Shown one piece after another: positions 15,807 through 24,011 of a stretch of 64,000 nucleotides of DNA. The position numbers were made by a program, and so were the translations under genes. Source of the stretch: Falsiroseomonas bella (GTDB taxonomy: Bacteria > Pseudomonadota > Alphaproteobacteria > Acetobacterales > Acetobacteraceae); contig NZ_QGNA01000003.1 of assembly GCF_003173615.1 (NCBI RefSeq), forward strand, positions 842,723 through 906,722, read 5' to 3'. Under the pieces are notes generated by a model. The model was not told where the DNA came from and did not search any database. It saw nothing but the letters and a program-made list of their open reading frames with translations. The first letter of the stretch is position 1; every line of letters begins with the position of its first letter.

Positions 15807-17207
15807 TCAGCGTCCGCGGCGGAGGAAGGCCGGGGCGCTGCCGCCGTCGCGGAAATCGGCCTCGCGCCAGCTCCGGTCCTTGCGGTCCGGCTGGGCGACG
15901 GCGGCGGGGCGGCGCTGCGGGGCGTCACCACCGCGGGCCTGAGGCTTCGGCGCGTGGCCGTCGCGGCGCTGGGCCTGGCCCTGCTGCGGGCGCCGCTGCT
16001 GCTGCTGCGGACGGCCGCGGCCGCCGCCGGCGGGCTTCACCGCGTCGGGGCGGCCGGCGGTGCGGTGCATCGGCGCCGAGACGTCCTGGCGGCGATCCTC
16101 GCGCGGGATCTCCTGGCGGATCAGCTTCTCGACCTGCCAGAGCTTCTCGCGCTCGTCCGGGCTGCACAGCGCGATCGCGATGCCGCTCGCACCCGCGCGC
16201 GCCGTGCGGCCGATGCGGTGCACATAGGCTTCCGCGGTGTCCGGCATGTCGTGCTGGATGACATGCGTCACGCCGTCCACGTCGATGCCGCGCGCGGCGA
16301 TGTCCGTGGCGACGAGGACGGGGGCGGTGCCGGTGCGGAACTCCGCCAGTGCGCGCTCGCGCTGCGGCTGGCTCTTGTTGCCGTGGATCGCGTTGGCGGC
16401 GATGCCGTCGGCGGCCAGGTTCTTCACCACCTTGTCGGCGCCGTGCTTGGTGCGCGCGAAGACGAGCGCACGGCCGACGCCATCGGCGCGCAGCAGTTCG
16501 GCCAGCACGCCGCGCTTGCCGCCCTGCTCGACCAGGATGAGCTTCTGCTCGACCTTCTCGGCGGTGGTGGCGACGGGCGTCACTTCCACGCGCACCGGGT
16601 CGCGCAGGATCTCATGCGCGAGCTTGGCGACCTCGGCGGGCATGGTGGCGGAGAAGAACAGCGTCTGGCGCTGCTTCGGCAGCACCGGGAGGATGCGGCG
16701 GATGGCGGCCCAGAACCCCTTGTCGAGCATCTGGTCGGCCTCATCCAGGACCAGCGCCTCCACGCGGTCGAGCCGCGCGGTGCCCTGGTCGAGATGGTCC
16801 TGCAGCCGGCCCGGGGTGGCGACGAGGATGTCGATGCCGCGCGCCAGCGCGCTGCGCTGCGGGCCGTAGCCGACGCCGCCGAACACCACCGCGACCGAGA
16901 GGCCGAGATGGCGGCCATAGGCCTTGAGGCTGTCGGCGATCTGGCTGGCGAGCTCGCGCGTGGGGGAGAGGATCAGGGCGCGGCAGCCGCCGCGCGGCGG
17001 GCGCGCGCCGCCCTGGGCCAGGCGGTGCAACAGGGGCAGGCCGAAGGCGGCCGTCTTGCCGGTGCCCGTCTGGGCGATGCCGAGCAGGTCGCGCCCGGCG
17101 AGAATCGCCGGGATGGACTGGGCCTGGATCGGGGTGGGAGTGGTGTAGCCCTCCTCGGCGAGTGCCTGGAGGATGCGGCCGTCAAGACCGAGAGTGTCGA
17201 AGGACAT
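15807..17207 (-). CDS. DEAD-box ATP-dependent RNA helicase, RhlE-like
   Basis: 466 residues with all helicase motifs: Q motif region YTTPTPIQAQSIPAIL, motif I AQTGTGKT, Ia PTRELASQ, II DEAD (VLDEADQML), III SAT, IV VFARTKH, V ATDIAARGIDVD, VI HRIGRTARAG. The C-terminal tail (from about 375) is basic and rich in Gln, Arg and Pro (GRPQQQQRRPQQGQAQRRDG), a typical RNA-binding extension. It unwinds RNA during ribosome assembly, cold adaptation or mRNA decay. The gene has a 271-bp upstream gap shared with no divergent gene. It is monocistronic or followed by the small acidic gene. Confidence 0.95.
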   Translation of the reverse strand: MSFDTLGLDGRILQALAEEGYTTPTPIQAQSIPAILAGRDLLGIAQTGTGKTAAFGLPLLHRLAQGGARPPRGGCRALILSPTRELASQIADSLKAYGRHLGLSVAVVFGGVGYGPQRSALARGIDILVATPGRLQDHLDQGTARLDRVEALVLDEADQMLDKGFWAAIRRILPVLPKQRQTLFFSATMPAEVAKLAHEILRDPVRVEVTPVATTAEKVEQKLILVEQGGKRGVLAELLRADGVGRALVFARTKHGADKVVKNLAADGIAANAIHGNKSQPQRERALAEFRTGTAPVLVATDIAARGIDVDGVTHVIQHDMPDTAEAYVHRIGRTARAGASGIAIALCSPDEREKLWQVEKLIRQEIPREDRRQDVSAPMHRTAGRPDAVKPAGGGRGRPQQQQRRPQQGQAQRRDGHAPKPQARGGDAPQRRPAAVAQPDRKDRSWREADFRDGGSAPAFLRRGR

Positions 17208-17478
17208 GGAGAGAAATCGAATCCGCTCATGCCGCCGCGCGAAGCCTGCGGGCGGTGGGTGCGGTGCGCCCCGCGTGCTGCGAGCGCGCCAGAGAAGTGT
17301 CGAAGCCGGCTTCGGCGAAAGGCGGAAGCCCGTGACTGGTGCGCCCTGGTCCGGGCCCGCGGAGGGGTCCGATCACGCAACCGGGCGCGGCGGGATGTCC
17401 CCGCTGACGAGGGTTAGATAGGGCAGGAAGGGTGACGGAACAAGGGAAAACGCGCGAAAGCCTGGGGGCGGTCGCCCG

Positions 17479-17754
17479 TCACCCTGTCGGGCGGCGGTGG
17501 AAGCCGGGTTCCCCGGGGGGCTCGGCCAGGCGTTCCTCGATGCGGTCCACGCGGGCCAGAACCGGGCCGCGGCGGCAGGCGGTGAGCAGGGCGCGCACCG
17601 CACCCTCCTCCCCCTCCACCAGGGCCTGCACGCTGCCATCGGGCCGGTTCCGCACCCAGCCATGCAGGCCGAGGCGCGCCGCTTCGCGGCATAGCCAGTC
17701 GCGATAGCCGACGCCCTGCACCCGCCCCTCGATGCGGAGCAGGCGCGCCGGCAT
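17479..17754 (-). CDS. acyP: Acylphosphatase
   Basis: 91 residues, the standard size. Hydrolyses acyl-phosphate bonds. The signature [11 protein letters not shown] carries the catalytic Arg18, and [10 protein letters not shown] carries Asn36; family members usually have VGFR, here VGYR. Its start overlaps the stop of the ATP12 gene by one base (ATGA), so translation is coupled and the pair form one operon. Confidence 0.95.
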   Translation of the reverse strand: MPARLLRIEGRVQGVGYRDWLCREAARLGLHGWVRNRPDGSVQALVEGEEGAVRALLTACRRGPVLARVDRIEERLAEPPGEPGFHRRPTG

Positions 17755-18461
17755 CAGCCGCGGGCCAGGGCGATCAGCCGGGCGGCGAGCGAGACCTCCG
17801 CGGCGAGGCGGGTGCGGCGCTGCTCGGCCTCGGCGTCGAGGCCCCAGAATTCCTCCTGGAACCGCTCGTCCAGCGTGGCGAGGCGGTGGGCGGCCTCGGC
17901 ATCCAGGCGGCCGGCAGCCAGCGCCAGGCCCAGCACGAGGGAGCCGAGCGCGGGTACGGCGACGCCCAGCGCCGCGATCTCCAGCGCCGGATAGGACTCA
18001 ATGGCGCGGCGAAGGGCGGAGAGGGCCTGCGGGTCCTGCGCCACCGGCATCACGCCGGCGGTGACGCGCAGCGGCGCATCCAGCGTCAGCGTCGCCCAGT
18101 CGAGCAACGGGTCCCATTCGGCGGCCTGCCGCTCGGCGAGGCGACGATCATCCGCGCGGTAGCAGAGCAGGTCCGTCTCGCCGTATTTCGCCAGCGCACC
18201 GACCGTCGCGGCGGGGTCGGGCGCAATGCGCTCGGCGGCGGTGCCGACCAGGCGGGTGAGCGGCACCTCCTCCGGCGTGAAGGGGCTTTCCTTCCGGCCG
18301 CCGGCGGCCGCGTTCCATTCGGCCGCGATCGCCTCCGCCAACGGGCGCGAGGCGACGGTGAGCGGCGTGCCGCCCGGCAGACGGACCGGGCGCGCATCGA
18401 GCGAGACCGTGAAGCGCCCCCCGGATTCGGCGATGGCCGCCGCGTCCCAGAAGCGCTTCAT
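17754..18461 (-). CDS. ATP12-family F1F0-ATPase assembly chaperone
   Basis: 235 residues matching the ATP12 family, which in mitochondria and alphaproteobacteria protects F1 alpha subunits during ATP synthase assembly. Recognisable are [56 protein letters not shown] and the C-terminal [16 protein letters not shown]. The conserved Glu of the family, studied in yeast Atp12p, lies in the last segment. It is upstream of and overlaps the acylphosphatase gene; 10 bp separate it from the secreted-protein gene upstream, so all three may share a transcript. Confidence 0.93.
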   Translation of the reverse strand: MKRFWDAAAIAESGGRFTVSLDARPVRLPGGTPLTVASRPLAEAIAAEWNAAAGGRKESPFTPEEVPLTRLVGTAAERIAPDPAATVGALAKYGETDLLCYRADDRRLAERQAAEWDPLLDWATLTLDAPLRVTAGVMPVAQDPQALSALRRAIESYPALEIAALGVAVPALGSLVLGLALAAGRLDAEAAHRLATLDERFQEEFWGLDAEAEQRRTRLAAEVSLAARLIALARG

Positions 18462-18471
18462 CGGCAGCGCG

Positions 18472-18984
18472 TCAGCGGGACCGGGCGGCCGTGCGGGTCG
18501 TGGCGGCGCGGCGCGTGGCCGGCGGCGCGCTGGTCGTGCAGGTCGGCGCGTTCAGCGGGTTGAGCACGTTCCGCTCCTCCGAGATGCGCGCCAGCTCCTC
18601 GACGTCGCGGGCGTTGAGCGCGACCTGGAACAGCGGCGTGACCAGCGGGCAGTAGTGCGAGCCGGCGCGGATCCCGTCCTGCGACTGCGCGTTGGCGAGC
18701 TGGGTGATGAAGCCGTCGAGCTCGCGCTGGTGGGCGCCGCCGGCGGTGCGGCGGAAATGGCCCGCCATGCCGTGGTAGGACGCGGCGAGGTCGCGCTGGA
18801 ACTTGCGGACGAAGGCGTTGTACTCGCCGTCCTTGTTGCAGGCGAGCGCCGCGACCATCAGCTGGCTCTGCAGCGCGCGGACGTCGAAGGCGGTGCGCTC
18901 GGCGCTCTGCACGCAGGATTGCGCGATCGCGGGCCCGGCGATCACGGCGGCAAGGCCGCCGAGCAGCAGTCGGAAACTGGTCAT
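18472..18984 (-). CDS. Secreted hypothetical protein
   Basis: 170 residues. MTSFRLLLGGLAAVIAGPAIAQS is a clear Sec signal peptide with cleavage after AIA. The mature part has three Cys (SCVQSAERT, ALACNKDGE, HYCPLV) plus one near the C-terminus (APTCTTSA), hence possible disulfides, and ends in a low-complexity Thr/Ala/Arg tail. Helical segments (FVRKFQRDLAASYHGM) suggest a small helical bundle. No function is recognised. An upstream ATG at 19005 is possible but would spoil the signal peptide. It probably heads the ATP12/acylphosphatase operon. Confidence 0.75.
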   Translation of the reverse strand: MTSFRLLLGGLAAVIAGPAIAQSCVQSAERTAFDVRALQSQLMVAALACNKDGEYNAFVRKFQRDLAASYHGMAGHFRRTAGGAHQRELDGFITQLANAQSQDGIRAGSHYCPLVTPLFQVALNARDVEELARISEERNVLNPLNAPTCTTSAPPATRRAATTRTAARSR

Positions 18985-19129
18985 GCGGCGATTTCCCTGG
19001 CGCATGGGCGGTGATCTCCCCTGGGGCGCGCCTATGCCCGGCGGAAGGCCGGGCCCGGGGCCCCCCGGCCCCCGCGGCGTCGCGAAGCGCCTATTGCCTA
19101 CTCCAGCCAGCGGGCGAGTGCGAGAGTCT

Positions 19130-19207
19130 TCATAGCACCCCAAACAAGTATAGCAGGATGATGATCGGGATCGGGATGCCGACCAGCCATAGAAGTATGC
19201 CGCGCAT
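19130..19207 (-). CDS. 25-residue hydrophobic membrane peptide
   Basis: Starts MRGILLWLVGIPIPIIIL and ends LFGVL: one transmembrane helix with a conserved-looking GIPIP kink and no hydrophilic tail. A strong Shine-Dalgarno, CCGGAGGCTTCCC, directly precedes the ATG, which supports translation. From memory, similar tiny proteins with a WLxGIPIPIII core occur in other proteobacteria; that could not be checked here. It lies between the secreted-protein and COQ9 genes on the same strand. Confidence 0.55.
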   Translation of the reverse strand: MRGILLWLVGIPIPIIILLYLFGVL

Positions 19208-19245
19208 GGGAAGCCTCCGGGTCGTTGCCCGGCAGCAACGCGCGG

Positions 19246-19836
19246 TCAGGCGGCCCGTTTCGCGCCGCGCCGCGGCCGCATGATGCGGCCGAGATCGGCG
19301 AGGCGCCGCTCGAGGAAGGCGCGGGTCGCCGGGAAGCCCGGCTCGTCGTCCTGCAGCCAGAAGGCGAGGGTCGCGCCATAGACGCCGGCCAGGGTCGCGC
19401 GGCGCGTATACCAGGACAGGTCGGCCGAGGTGTCGCCGGCCGCGGCCCACATCGAATCGGCGGTCCGCCCAACCGTGCGGATGGCGGAGGCGACGTTCCA
19501 GGGCAGCGACTGCAGCGCGAGTGCGCGGCGGACGGCCTCCCGGTGCGGCTCCGCCTGTTCGAGTCGCAGCTCGACCACGCGCCGGATGCGGGCGGGGATC
19601 TTGAGATGCGCGAGGTCCTCGGCCGCCGCGGCGGCCTCCATCTCGCGATCGGCCAGGTCGCACCAGGCCTCCACCGCCTCGATGGCACCGCGGGGGAAGA
19701 GCCACTCCACCTCCAGCGGGTCGCGGCCGAGATCCCTGAGCCCGGCCTCCAGCGCCGCGCGGGTCCAGCCCAGCGCCGGCACATGCGCCAGGGCGGCGCG
19801 GATGGCCGAATCGCGCTCCTCGCTGCGCTCGATCAT
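19246..19836 (-). CDS. COQ9-family protein (ubiquinone biosynthesis)
   Basis: 196 residues. COQ9 proteins have a TetR-like helical fold that binds lipids and presents ubiquinone precursors to hydroxylases. Matches include the N-terminal [76 protein letters not shown] and the C-terminal [22 protein letters not shown]. Its ATG overlaps the stop of def (ATGA), so it is translated in step with peptide deformylase. An alphaproteobacterial marker gene. Confidence 0.93.
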   Translation of the reverse strand: MIERSEERDSAIRAALAHVPALGWTRAALEAGLRDLGRDPLEVEWLFPRGAIEAVEAWCDLADREMEAAAAAEDLAHLKIPARIRRVVELRLEQAEPHREAVRRALALQSLPWNVASAIRTVGRTADSMWAAAGDTSADLSWYTRRATLAGVYGATLAFWLQDDEPGFPATRAFLERRLADLGRIMRPRRGAKRAA

Positions 19837-20351
19837 GCCTTCTCCCCTTCCCCGGCGCGGGCGGCGGCGCGCGACAATTCGTCCGTGAAGCCGAACAGCG
19901 AGAAATCTGTCATGCGCATCGGGTAGAGGATGCCGTCCAGGTGATCGTATTCGTGCTGCATCACCCGCGCGGCGAGGCCCGCGGCCTCCCCCTCCACCGG
20001 CTTCCCCGCGATATCCACGCCGCGGAAGCGGATGCGGGCGGCGCGCGGGACGCTGCCGCGCAGGCCGGGGATGGAGAGGCATCCCTCCCAGGCCGATTCG
20101 GTCTCCTCGCCCACCTTCTCGATCTCGGGGTTGATCAGGGCGATGACGTTCCCCGCGCCGCCGCGCCAGACGAAAAGCCGCAGCGGAACATGCACCTGCG
20201 GGGCGGCGAGGCCGATGCCGCCGGCATCCTCCATTGTCTCGGCCATGTCCGCAACGAGGCGGTGGATCTCGGGATCCGTGGGGTCCGCGACCGGGTCGGC
20301 CCGGCGCAGCAGGACGGGATGGCCCATTCGGGCGATCTTCAGGATGGCCAT
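19833..20351 (-). CDS. def: Peptide deformylase
   Basis: 172 residues. Removes the N-terminal formyl group from nascent proteins, using Fe2+. All three motifs are present: [19 protein letters not shown] with metal ligand Cys91, and QHEYDHLDG with His133, catalytic Glu134 and His137. The ATG at 20351 gives the usual length; an in-frame ATG at 20432 adds 27 unrelated residues. It overlaps the COQ9 gene, rather than the fmt gene found next to def in many bacteria. It is divergent from rpsU. Confidence 0.96.
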   Translation of the reverse strand: MAILKIARMGHPVLLRRADPVADPTDPEIHRLVADMAETMEDAGGIGLAAPQVHVPLRLFVWRGGAGNVIALINPEIEKVGEETESAWEGCLSIPGLRGSVPRAARIRFRGVDIAGKPVEGEAAGLAARVMQHEYDHLDGILYPMRMTDFSLFGFTDELSRAAARAGEGEKA

Positions 20352-20478
20352 CGGCGCGTGATCCGGCGTTGTTCCTGCCAAGGTAATGCGCCGCGGCGTC
20401 TGCGGGAGGGCCTTCCTTCGGGGGGCGGACACATGCTAAGGAGCGCGCCTCTTGTGTCGGGGGGCCTCGGGACCGAGC

Positions 20479-20496
20479 CGGGGCTGCCCCGTTTTT
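20479..20496 (+). terminator. Possible attenuator hairpin in the rpsU leader
   Basis: CGGGG, loop CTG, CCCCG, followed directly by TTTTT, about 45 bases before the rpsU start. It is short but has the intrinsic-terminator format, and would act in the leader if the promoter lies upstream of it. Confidence 0.35.
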
Positions 20497-20540
20497 GCCT
20501 ATCCATCGATTCGTCAACACCAACCAGGAGGTTGAGCCGC

Positions 20541-20744
20541 GTGCAGGTCGTCGTTCGCGACAACAACATCGACCAGGCCCTGAAGGCGCTGAAGAAGAAG
20601 CTGCAGCGTGAGGGCGTGTTCCGTGAGATGAAGCTCCGTCGTCACTACGAGAAGCCGTCCGAGCGCCGCGCCCGCGAGGCCGCCGAGGCCGTGCGCCGCG
20701 CCCGCAAGGTGGAGCGCAAGCGCCTGGAGCGCGAGGGCTTCTGA
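20541..20744 (+). CDS. rpsU: 30S ribosomal protein S21
   Basis: 67 residues: [38 protein letters not shown] and a basic C-terminal tail ([15 protein letters not shown]) as in S21, which helps the 30S subunit select mRNAs. The start is GTG at 20541, preceded by AGGAGG ten bases upstream; no ATG fits. It is a single-gene unit ending in a strong terminator. The strong Shine-Dalgarno in front of a protein involved in Shine-Dalgarno recognition, and the GTG start, hint at translational tuning. Confidence 0.97.
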   Translation: MQVVVRDNNIDQALKALKKKLQREGVFREMKLRRHYEKPSERRAREAAEAVRRARKVERKRLEREGF

Positions 20745-20746
20745 GC

Positions 20747-20781
20747 ACAGCGGCCATTTTCAATGGCCGCTGTTCGTTTTT
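20747..20781 (+). terminator. Intrinsic terminator of rpsU
   Basis: Twelve-bp stem ACAGCGGCCATT / AATGGCCGCTGT with a 3-base loop followed by TTCGTTTTT, starting two bases after the rpsU stop codon. Confidence 0.95.
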
Positions 20782-20804
20782 CGTGCCCTCAAGCGCCGGG
20801 CGGC

Positions 20805-20889
20805 CGCTCCGCGGCCTTGGCTCGCCGGACTGCCGGCGGGCGCCATTCGGCGCCTCGGACGCCTGAGGCGTCCGCAGGGCGCCCGATCC
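20805..20889 (+). repeat. Four-hairpin structured repeat, copy 1
   Basis: Four consecutive hairpins: GGCCGC/GCGGCC, CGCCGG/CCGGCG (loop ACTG), GGCGCC/GGCGCC (loop ATTC) and GGACGCC/GGCGTCC (loop TGA), with linker TTGGCT between the first two. It lies between the rpsU terminator and the aminotransferase gene. Copy 2 at 22309-22380 keeps linkers and pairing but changes the stem bases. Confidence 0.75.
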
Positions 20890-20957
20890 TCCTGCGTACA
20901 GGCCTTGCCCCCCGCTCTGCTGCGTCGTGTGATCCGCGCGGCAGCGGAGGACAGGCT

Positions 20958-22259
20958 ATGGACGGGCTTTCCACGACCACGGAGGCCACAAGCGACGAAG
21001 CGGCCCTCTTCGGCCGCGCGAAGCGGGTGCTGCCCGGCGGCGGATTCGGCAACTTCGCGCCCGAGGTGATCCTGCGCGAAGGCCGCGGCGGCCGCGTGTG
21101 GGACGTTGCAGGCCGCGAATACGTGGACTTCCTGCTGGGCTCCGGGCCGATGTTCCTGGGGCATGGCCACCCCGAGGTGCTGGAGGCCGTGCGGGAGCAG
21201 CTTGCGCGCGGCACCACCTTCTTCGCCAACAACGAGCACGGCATCGCGCTGGCCGAGGCGATCGTCGAGGCGATGCCTTGCGCGGAGCAGGTGCGCTACA
21301 CGGGATCGGGCACCGAGGCCGACCTCTATGCGATGCGCCTGGCGCGCGCCTTCACCGGGCGCGAGCGCATCCTGAAATTCGAGGGCGGCTACCACGGCAT
21401 GAGCGACTACGGGCTGATGAGCCTGGCGCCCAAGGTGCTGGCGAACTTCCCGCGCCCCGTGCCCGATTCCGCCGGGATTCCGCGCAGCGTGCAGGAGGAG
21501 GTGCTGGTCGCGCCCTTCAACGACCTGGACGCCGTGACGCGCCTGGTGGAGGCGCATGCGGCGGAGATCGCCGGCATCATCGTGGAGCCGCTGCAGCGCC
21601 TGATCCCGCCCGCGCCGGGATTCCTGCAGGGACTGCGCGACCTCTGCGACGCGCATGGGATCGTGCTGATCTTCGACGAGGTGGTGACGGGCTTCCGCTT
21701 CGCCTATGGCGGCGCGCAGAGCTACTACGGCGTGACCCCCGACCTCTGCACATTGGGAAAGATCATCGGCGGCGGGTTTCCGCTGGCGGCGGTGGCGGGG
21801 CGCGCGGCGATCATGGCGCATTTCGACCGCGCGCTGGTCGGCGACGACGGGTTCCTGATACAGATCGGCACGCTCAGCGGCAATCCGGTGGCCGCGGTGG
21901 CGGGTTTGAAGACGCTGGAAATCCTGCGCCGCCCCGGGACGTACGAACGCGCCTTCGCGACCGGCCGCGCGCTGATGCAAGGGATGGAGGAGCGGATCGC
22001 GCGCGCCGGCCTTCCGGCGCAGATCGTCGGCGAGCCGCCGCTGTTCGACGTGGTCTATGCGGATGGCGCGATCGCCGATTACCGCGCCACGCTGCGCGCA
22101 GACCGCGCCGTGCAGGCGCATGTGAACCGCGTGCTGCGCGAGGGCGGCATCATGAAGGGCGAGAGCAAGTTCTACGTCTCTGTCGCGCATGAGGATCGCG
22201 ACGTGGAGCAGACGCTGGAGGCCTTCGGGCGCGCACTACGGACGCTGCCAGGGCGTTGA
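20958..22259 (+). CDS. Class III aminotransferase, glutamate-1-semialdehyde aminomutase-like
   Basis: 433 residues of the PLP-dependent class III family. Visible are VLPGGGFGNF, VWDVAGREYVDFLLGSGPMFLGHGHP, phosphate-binding TGSGTEADLYAMRLARAFTGR, GGYHGMSD, FDEVVTGFRF with Asp240, and the PLP lysine Lys268 in TLGKIIGGGFP. It resembles HemL-type sequences but differs at several HemL-typical positions, so it may be an amino-acid aminomutase or amine transaminase in catabolism instead. The ATG at 20958 follows GGAGGACAGGCT. It is flanked on both sides by copies of the four-hairpin repeat and has no partner gene. Confidence 0.9.
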   Translation: MDGLSTTTEATSDEAALFGRAKRVLPGGGFGNFAPEVILREGRGGRVWDVAGREYVDFLLGSGPMFLGHGHPEVLEAVREQLARGTTFFANNEHGIALAEAIVEAMPCAEQVRYTGSGTEADLYAMRLARAFTGRERILKFEGGYHGMSDYGLMSLAPKVLANFPRPVPDSAGIPRSVQEEVLVAPFNDLDAVTRLVEAHAAEIAGIIVEPLQRLIPPAPGFLQGLRDLCDAHGIVLIFDEVVTGFRFAYGGAQSYYGVTPDLCTLGKIIGGGFPLAAVAGRAAIMAHFDRALVGDDGFLIQIGTLSGNPVAAVAGLKTLEILRRPGTYERAFATGRALMQGMEERIARAGLPAQIVGEPPLFDVVYADGAIADYRATLRADRAVQAHVNRVLREGGIMKGESKFYVSVAHEDRDVEQTLEAFGRALRTLPGR

Positions 22260-22292
22260 TGCTGGTGCGTGCGGATCGTGCCCGATCCGCCC

Positions 22293-23024
22293 TCAATCGC
22301 CGGCGCGCGCCTCCGCGCGCTTGGCTGCGCCGCACTTGCGGCGGGCGCCGTTCGGCGCCTCGGCCCGCTCCGCGGGCCGCATGTCTCGCCTTATAGGATC
22401 CGGCGGGGTCTTCTTCGACAGAAGCCCCGCGAGGAAGCGGGCGACATTCGCCTCCACCACCGGGCCGTCATCCTCCGGCGTCGGCAGGCGGTAGATGTGG
22501 CGGCGGATGCCGAGATAGACGACGCCGCCATGCAGCGCCCAGAGCTCCTCCATGGCCGGCGCGCGGTATCGGCCATCGGCGGCGATCTCCTCGCGCAGCG
22601 GCCCCAGCAGCTGCGTCGTGACGCGGCCCATGTAGCGCTGGTTCAGCTTCTGGCCCGCCAGGCCGGCCCACATGAAGATGCGGATCCACTCATAGGTGAA
22701 GATGGTGGCGTAGTCGCGGTAGAAGCGCAGCATGCGGCTCTCGATCGGCACGCTGCGGTCGCGCAGCTCGTTCGCCCAGTGCGGCTTCAGCCGGCCGAGG
22801 AAGATGCGCTGGTAGACCGCCTCGACCAGCTCGTCCTTGCTGGCGAAGTAGCGGTAGAGCAGCGCCTGGGTGATGCCGGCGCGGCGCGCCAGGTCGCGCG
22901 TGGTGCCGCCGAGGCCGACCTCCGCGAAGTAGCAGACCGCGGCGGCGACGATCTGCTCGCGCCGCGCCTCCGGATCGAGCCTTCGTGCCGGTCGCACGCT
23001 GCCGTCCACTGTATCCTCCCTCAT
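22293..23024 (-). CDS. TetR-family regulator
   Basis: 243 residues. The N-terminal DNA-binding domain is typical: REQIVAAAVCYFAEVGLGGTTRDLARRAGITQALLYRYFASKDEL. A helical ligand-binding domain follows (EWIRIFMWAGLAGQKLNQRYMG, HGGVVYLGIRRHIYRLP). It is divergent from the molybdenum-hydroxylase operon, with a palindromic operator candidate between, so it probably represses those genes until the substrate is present. Oddity: the last roughly 30 residues (from RRDMRPAERAEAPNGARRK) are encoded by the structured repeat at 22309-22380, so the natural C-terminus was replaced or extended by repeat insertion. The full length is longer than most TetR proteins. Confidence 0.9.
   Translation of the reverse strand: MREDTVDGSVRPARRLDPEARREQIVAAAVCYFAEVGLGGTTRDLARRAGITQALLYRYFASKDELVEAVYQRIFLGRLKPHWANELRDRSVPIESRMLRFYRDYATIFTYEWIRIFMWAGLAGQKLNQRYMGRVTTQLLGPLREEIAADGRYRAPAMEELWALHGGVVYLGIRRHIYRLPTPEDDGPVVEANVARFLAGLLSKKTPPDPIRRDMRPAERAEAPNGARRKCGAAKRAEARAGD
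22309..22380 (+). repeat. Four-hairpin structured repeat, copy 2
   Basis: Same order as copy 1: GCGCGCG/CGCGCGC (loop CCTC), TTGGCT linker, CGCCGC/GCGGCG (loop ACTT), GGCGCC/GGCGCC (loop GTTC), GGCCCGC/GCGGGCC (loop TCC). Stems 1, 2 and 4 differ from copy 1 by compensating changes. It overlaps the 3' end of the TetR gene. Confidence 0.75.
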
Positions 23025-23066
23025 CCCGCGCTGCGTGCGCGGGCTTGCTTGACAGCGGTTTAGTTT

Positions 23067-23088
23067 TTGCTGATCAGATGATCAACAA
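23067..23088. promoter_or_regulatory. Candidate TetR operator
   Basis: TTGCTGATCA, two bases, TGATCAACAA: a 22-bp inverted repeat with nine of ten positions matching, in the 111-bp gap between the divergent TetR gene and the Mo-hydroxylase operon. A TTGACA box (23049-23054) lies just before it, so binding would block a plus-strand promoter. Confidence 0.6.
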
Positions 23089-23135
23089 GGAACGCACCCG
23101 CATCGGACGGGGCATGGACAGGGGGGACACCGCCC

Positions 23136-24011
23136 ATGAAATGGCCGGCCTTCGCCTATGTGCGGGCCTCGACGCTGGACGAGGTGTGGCGGCTGCAGGC
23201 GCAGCATGGCGAGGGCGCGCGGGTGCTGGCCGGCGGGCAGACGCTGCTGGCGACTCTGGCCTTCCGGCTTTCCGAACCCGATGTGCTGGTGGACATCACG
23301 CGCATCGCCGCGCTGCGCGGCATTTCCGTACAGGGCGGGCGGCTGCGCATCGGTGCGCTGACGCGCCATGCGGAGCTCGGGCGCGATCCGCTCGTCGCGC
23401 AGCATGCAAAGCTGCTGGCCGAGGCGGTGCCCTTCATCGCGCATCCCGCGATCCGCAACCGCGGCACGATCGGCGGCAGCCTTGCCTATGCCGACCCGGC
23501 GGCGGAACTGCCTTCCTGCGTGGTGGCGCTGGATGCGACGCTGGTGCTGGTTTCGGCACGTGGCGAGCGGCGCGTGGCGACGCGCGACTTCTTCACCGGG
23601 CTGCTGCAGACCGCGCTGGAGCCGGGCGAGCTGATCGCCGCGATCGAGGTGCCGCTGCCGGATGCCTCGCGCCGCAGCGCCATCGTGGAGGTGGCGCGGC
23701 GCAGCGGCGACTATGCGATGGCGGGGCTGGCGGTGGCGCTTTCGCTCGATACGGGGATGCGCGTGTCGGCGCCGCGGCTGGTCTATTTCGGCGTGGGCAA
23801 CGGGCCGGTGAGCGCGGCGCGTGCCGCCGCGGCGCTGGAAGGCCGCGCGCTGGGCGCCGAAAGCATCGCGGCGGCGCAGGCGGCGCTGGCGGGCGACCTC
23901 GATCCGCCCGCGGACCTGCACGGGCCGCCCGCGATGAAGCTGCATCTCGCGCGCGTGCTGACCGCGCGCGCGCTGCAGCGCTTCCTGCCCGCGACGGAGA
24001 TCGCCGCATGA
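23136..24011 (+). CDS. Molybdenum hydroxylase FAD-binding subunit (CoxM-like)
   Basis: 291 residues. The medium subunit carries FAD and passes electrons from the iron-sulfur subunit to the acceptor. FAD-binding motifs are ARVLAGGQTLLATL and RNRGTIGGSLAYADPAAELP; the C-terminal CODH-type domain follows (YAMAGLAVALSLD). It is the first gene of a coupled three-gene set (FAD, 2Fe-2S and Mo subunits), with four-base overlaps at both junctions. The order differs from the CO-dehydrogenase order coxM-S-L only in context; no coxD/E/F maturation genes are present. The substrate is unknown. Confidence 0.93.
   Translation: MKWPAFAYVRASTLDEVWRLQAQHGEGARVLAGGQTLLATLAFRLSEPDVLVDITRIAALRGISVQGGRLRIGALTRHAELGRDPLVAQHAKLLAEAVPFIAHPAIRNRGTIGGSLAYADPAAELPSCVVALDATLVLVSARGERRVATRDFFTGLLQTALEPGELIAAIEVPLPDASRRSAIVEVARRSGDYAMAGLAVALSLDTGMRVSAPRLVYFGVGNGPVSAARAAAALEGRALGAESIAAAQAALAGDLDPPADLHGPPAMKLHLARVLTARALQRFLPATEIAA

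Noticed and set aside
20958..22259. Calling the aminotransferase hemL
   Set aside because: Several residues around the active site differ from HemL-type enzymes, and no tetrapyrrole genes are adjacent; only the class III family call is safe.
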